NCBI GenBank assembly: GCA_005888335.1
Contig: VAWY01000084.1
Span: 1-16,927, forward strand
Reading direction: 5' to 3'
Length of the DNA stretch: 16,927 bases
DNA from: Actinomycetota bacterium
GTDB lineage: Bacteria > Actinomycetota > Thermoleophilia > Solirubrobacterales > Solirubrobacteraceae
The notes beneath the pieces were generated by a model. That model searched no databases, had not been told where the DNA came from, and saw only the letters and a program-made list of their open reading frames with translations. Position numbers and translations under genes: made by a program. The stretch's first letter is position 1, and each line of letters begins with the position of its first letter. This document shows, piece by piece, positions 15,898-16,927 of this stretch.

Positions 15898-16927
15898 TCA
15901 CCGGCGCGCCTCGCGCCGGAAGGCCTCCCAGCCCCGCTTGGGGCTGCCGTCCGCGCGCAGCAGGCCGAACGAGCTCTCCGCGCCCTTGCCGCGCAGGTCG
16001 TCGAGGCGGTAGACGAAGATCGCGTGGACGTAGGGCCAGCGCCGGCGCGCCAGGTCGAACATCGAGCGCAGGTCCTGCGCCTGGACGGCCTCGGACACGC
16101 AGGACCGTCCGCTCGAGCACGTCGGCCAGCCGATCTCGGTGACCCACAGCGGGATGTCGTCGCCGTGGGCGGCAAGCGACGCGTGGACCTGCTCGAGGCG
16201 CCTGGTCTGCAGGCGGACGGGGAGCTCGTTGCCGGTGTAGCCGGGCGGCAGGCGGCTGTACGGGTGGACGGCCACGGCGTCGGCGTAGTCGCCGAGGTCG
16301 GGCACCGCGCGGTACATGTCGCCGACCCAGTCGACGTCGCGGCGGTGCTCGGGGTCCCAGAAGGTCGTCTCCGCCTCGATCGCGAAGCGCGCCCGCGGGT
16401 TGGCCTTGCGGGCCGCGGCAACCGCGGTCTTGACGAGGCGCGCGTACTCCCCGGGGTCTGGGCGGAGGTTGGCGAACGGGCCGAAGTACGGCTCGTTCCA
16501 GATCTCGAACCACCGCGGCGCGAACCGCGCCAGGCTCCGCCGCCGCCGCCAGAACGAGCCGTCGGGCCCGTACCGCGCGACGACCTTCGCCAAGAAGTCG
16601 CCGTAGGTCGCCGGATCGCGAGGCAGGGCGCTGGGCGCCTCGGCCGCCCACGGCGGGCTGCGGTCGATGATCGGCAGCACGGTCAGCCCGTAGCGCGCCG
16701 CGTTGGCGACGATCGCGTCGTAGCGCGCCCAGCGGTCCTCCCCCTCGGACGGCTCGACGTCGGCCCAGACGAGATCGTCCCGGATCAGCGGCGCGCCGCT
16801 GCTCCGGGCTCGCGCGAGCTGGCGGCACAGCCCCTTGCCGCTGCTGAAGTTCAGGGAGACCGCCAGCCCAGCGGCGGGCCGCACCGCGCCGGACGCGCCC
16901 GCCGCACGTGGCGCGCGGCAGGGCACG
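15898..16927 (-). CDS. Clan GH-A glycoside hydrolase (GH5/GH39-like), 5' end beyond right edge
   Basis: At least 342 residues are readable from a GTG at 16926, but that codon is probably internal: the frame stays open at the edge and a signal peptide would be expected upstream. The barrel begins near GLAVSLNFSSG. Landmarks, numbered from that GTG: PLIRDDLVWADVEPSEG (46-62), VLPIIDRSPPWAAE (83-96), FEIWNEPYFGPF (140-151) with acid/base Glu145, VAVHPYSRLPPGY (218-230), and LWVTEIGWPT (260-269) with nucleophile Glu264. The Asn-Glu-Pro plus late Glu pair is the clan GH-A signature. The C-terminus ends soon after FGLLRADGSPKRGWEAF, a usual closing strand of the barrel. The exact family and substrate are not clear. 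It heads the minus-strand polysaccharide genes. Confidence 0.85.
   Translation of the reverse strand, partial: VPCRAPRAAGASGAVRPAAGLAVSLNFSSGKGLCRQLARARSSGAPLIRDDLVWADVEPSEGEDRWARYDAIVANAARYGLTVLPIIDRSPPWAAEAPSALPRDPATYGDFLAKVVARYGPDGSFWRRRRSLARFAPRWFEIWNEPYFGPFANLRPDPGEYARLVKTAVAAARKANPRARFAIEAETTFWDPEHRRDVDWVGDMYRAVPDLGDYADAVAVHPYSRLPPGYTGNELPVRLQTRRLEQVHASLAAHGDDIPLWVTEIGWPTCSSGRSCVSEAVQAQDLRSMFDLARRRWPYVHAIFVYRLDDLRGKGAESSFGLLRADGSPKRGWEAFRREARR

Noticed and set aside
1..16927. CRISPR arrays, tRNA or rRNA genes, insertion sequences
   Set aside because: No regularly spaced repeats, cloverleaf-like tRNA sequence with CCA-end context, rRNA-like stretches, transposase motifs or long inverted repeats were noticed; almost the whole window is occupied by coding genes.

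Overview
The window is very GC-rich with strong G/C bias at third codon positions, many GTG starts and tight gene packing. The protein families point to a high-GC actinobacterium, plausibly a soil lineage such as Solirubrobacterales/Thermoleophilia. That placement is inference, because there is no rRNA or marker gene here. I saw no tRNA, rRNA, CRISPR array, insertion sequence or integrase.

Left block (1-8296, all minus strand, read right to left). Six genes lie close enough to be one operon. They are: a MoxR-type AAA ATPase fused to a VWA domain (CoxD-CoxE-like, 8296-6311); a molybdenum hydroxylase with its [2Fe-2S] and molybdopterin subunits fused in one chain (6290-3507); its FAD subunit (3510-2668, 4-base overlap); a LamB/YcsF protein (PxpA-type 5-oxoprolinase subunit A, 2640-1834); a GPR1/FUN34/YaaH-type small-acid transporter (1831-1148, its ribosome binding site sits in the last pxpA codons); and a XylF-like sugar-binding lipoprotein that runs off the left edge (1090-1). 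The likely theme is uptake and oxidative breakdown of a small substrate, possibly an N-heterocycle or lactam. The hydroxylase has xanthine-dehydrogenase-like rather than CO-dehydrogenase-like active-site motifs.

Middle block (8406-10942, plus strand). After a 109-base divergent promoter region come a small coiled-coil protein of unknown function, a DMT-superfamily membrane transporter, and a PucR/CdaR-type transcriptional regulator with a C-terminal HTH. The regulator is a candidate, unproven, for control of the neighbouring catabolic operon.

Right block (11019-16927): envelope or extracellular polysaccharide genes. A GT4-type glycosyltransferase on the plus strand converges on, and overlaps by 55 bases, a minus-strand set. 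Read right to left, that set is a clan GH-A glycoside hydrolase (cut by the right edge), a secreted GH26-like glycoside hydrolase, a polysaccharide flippase and a GT2 glycosyltransferase. The last three are joined by 4-base stop/start overlaps. Together they look like part of a locus that builds, exports and trims a surface glycan.

The most interesting items are the double fusion in the Cox-like block (CoxD+CoxE and small+large subunits) with altered Walker motifs, its linkage to a lone PxpA, and the pairing of two glycoside hydrolases with a flippase and GT2 by translational coupling.
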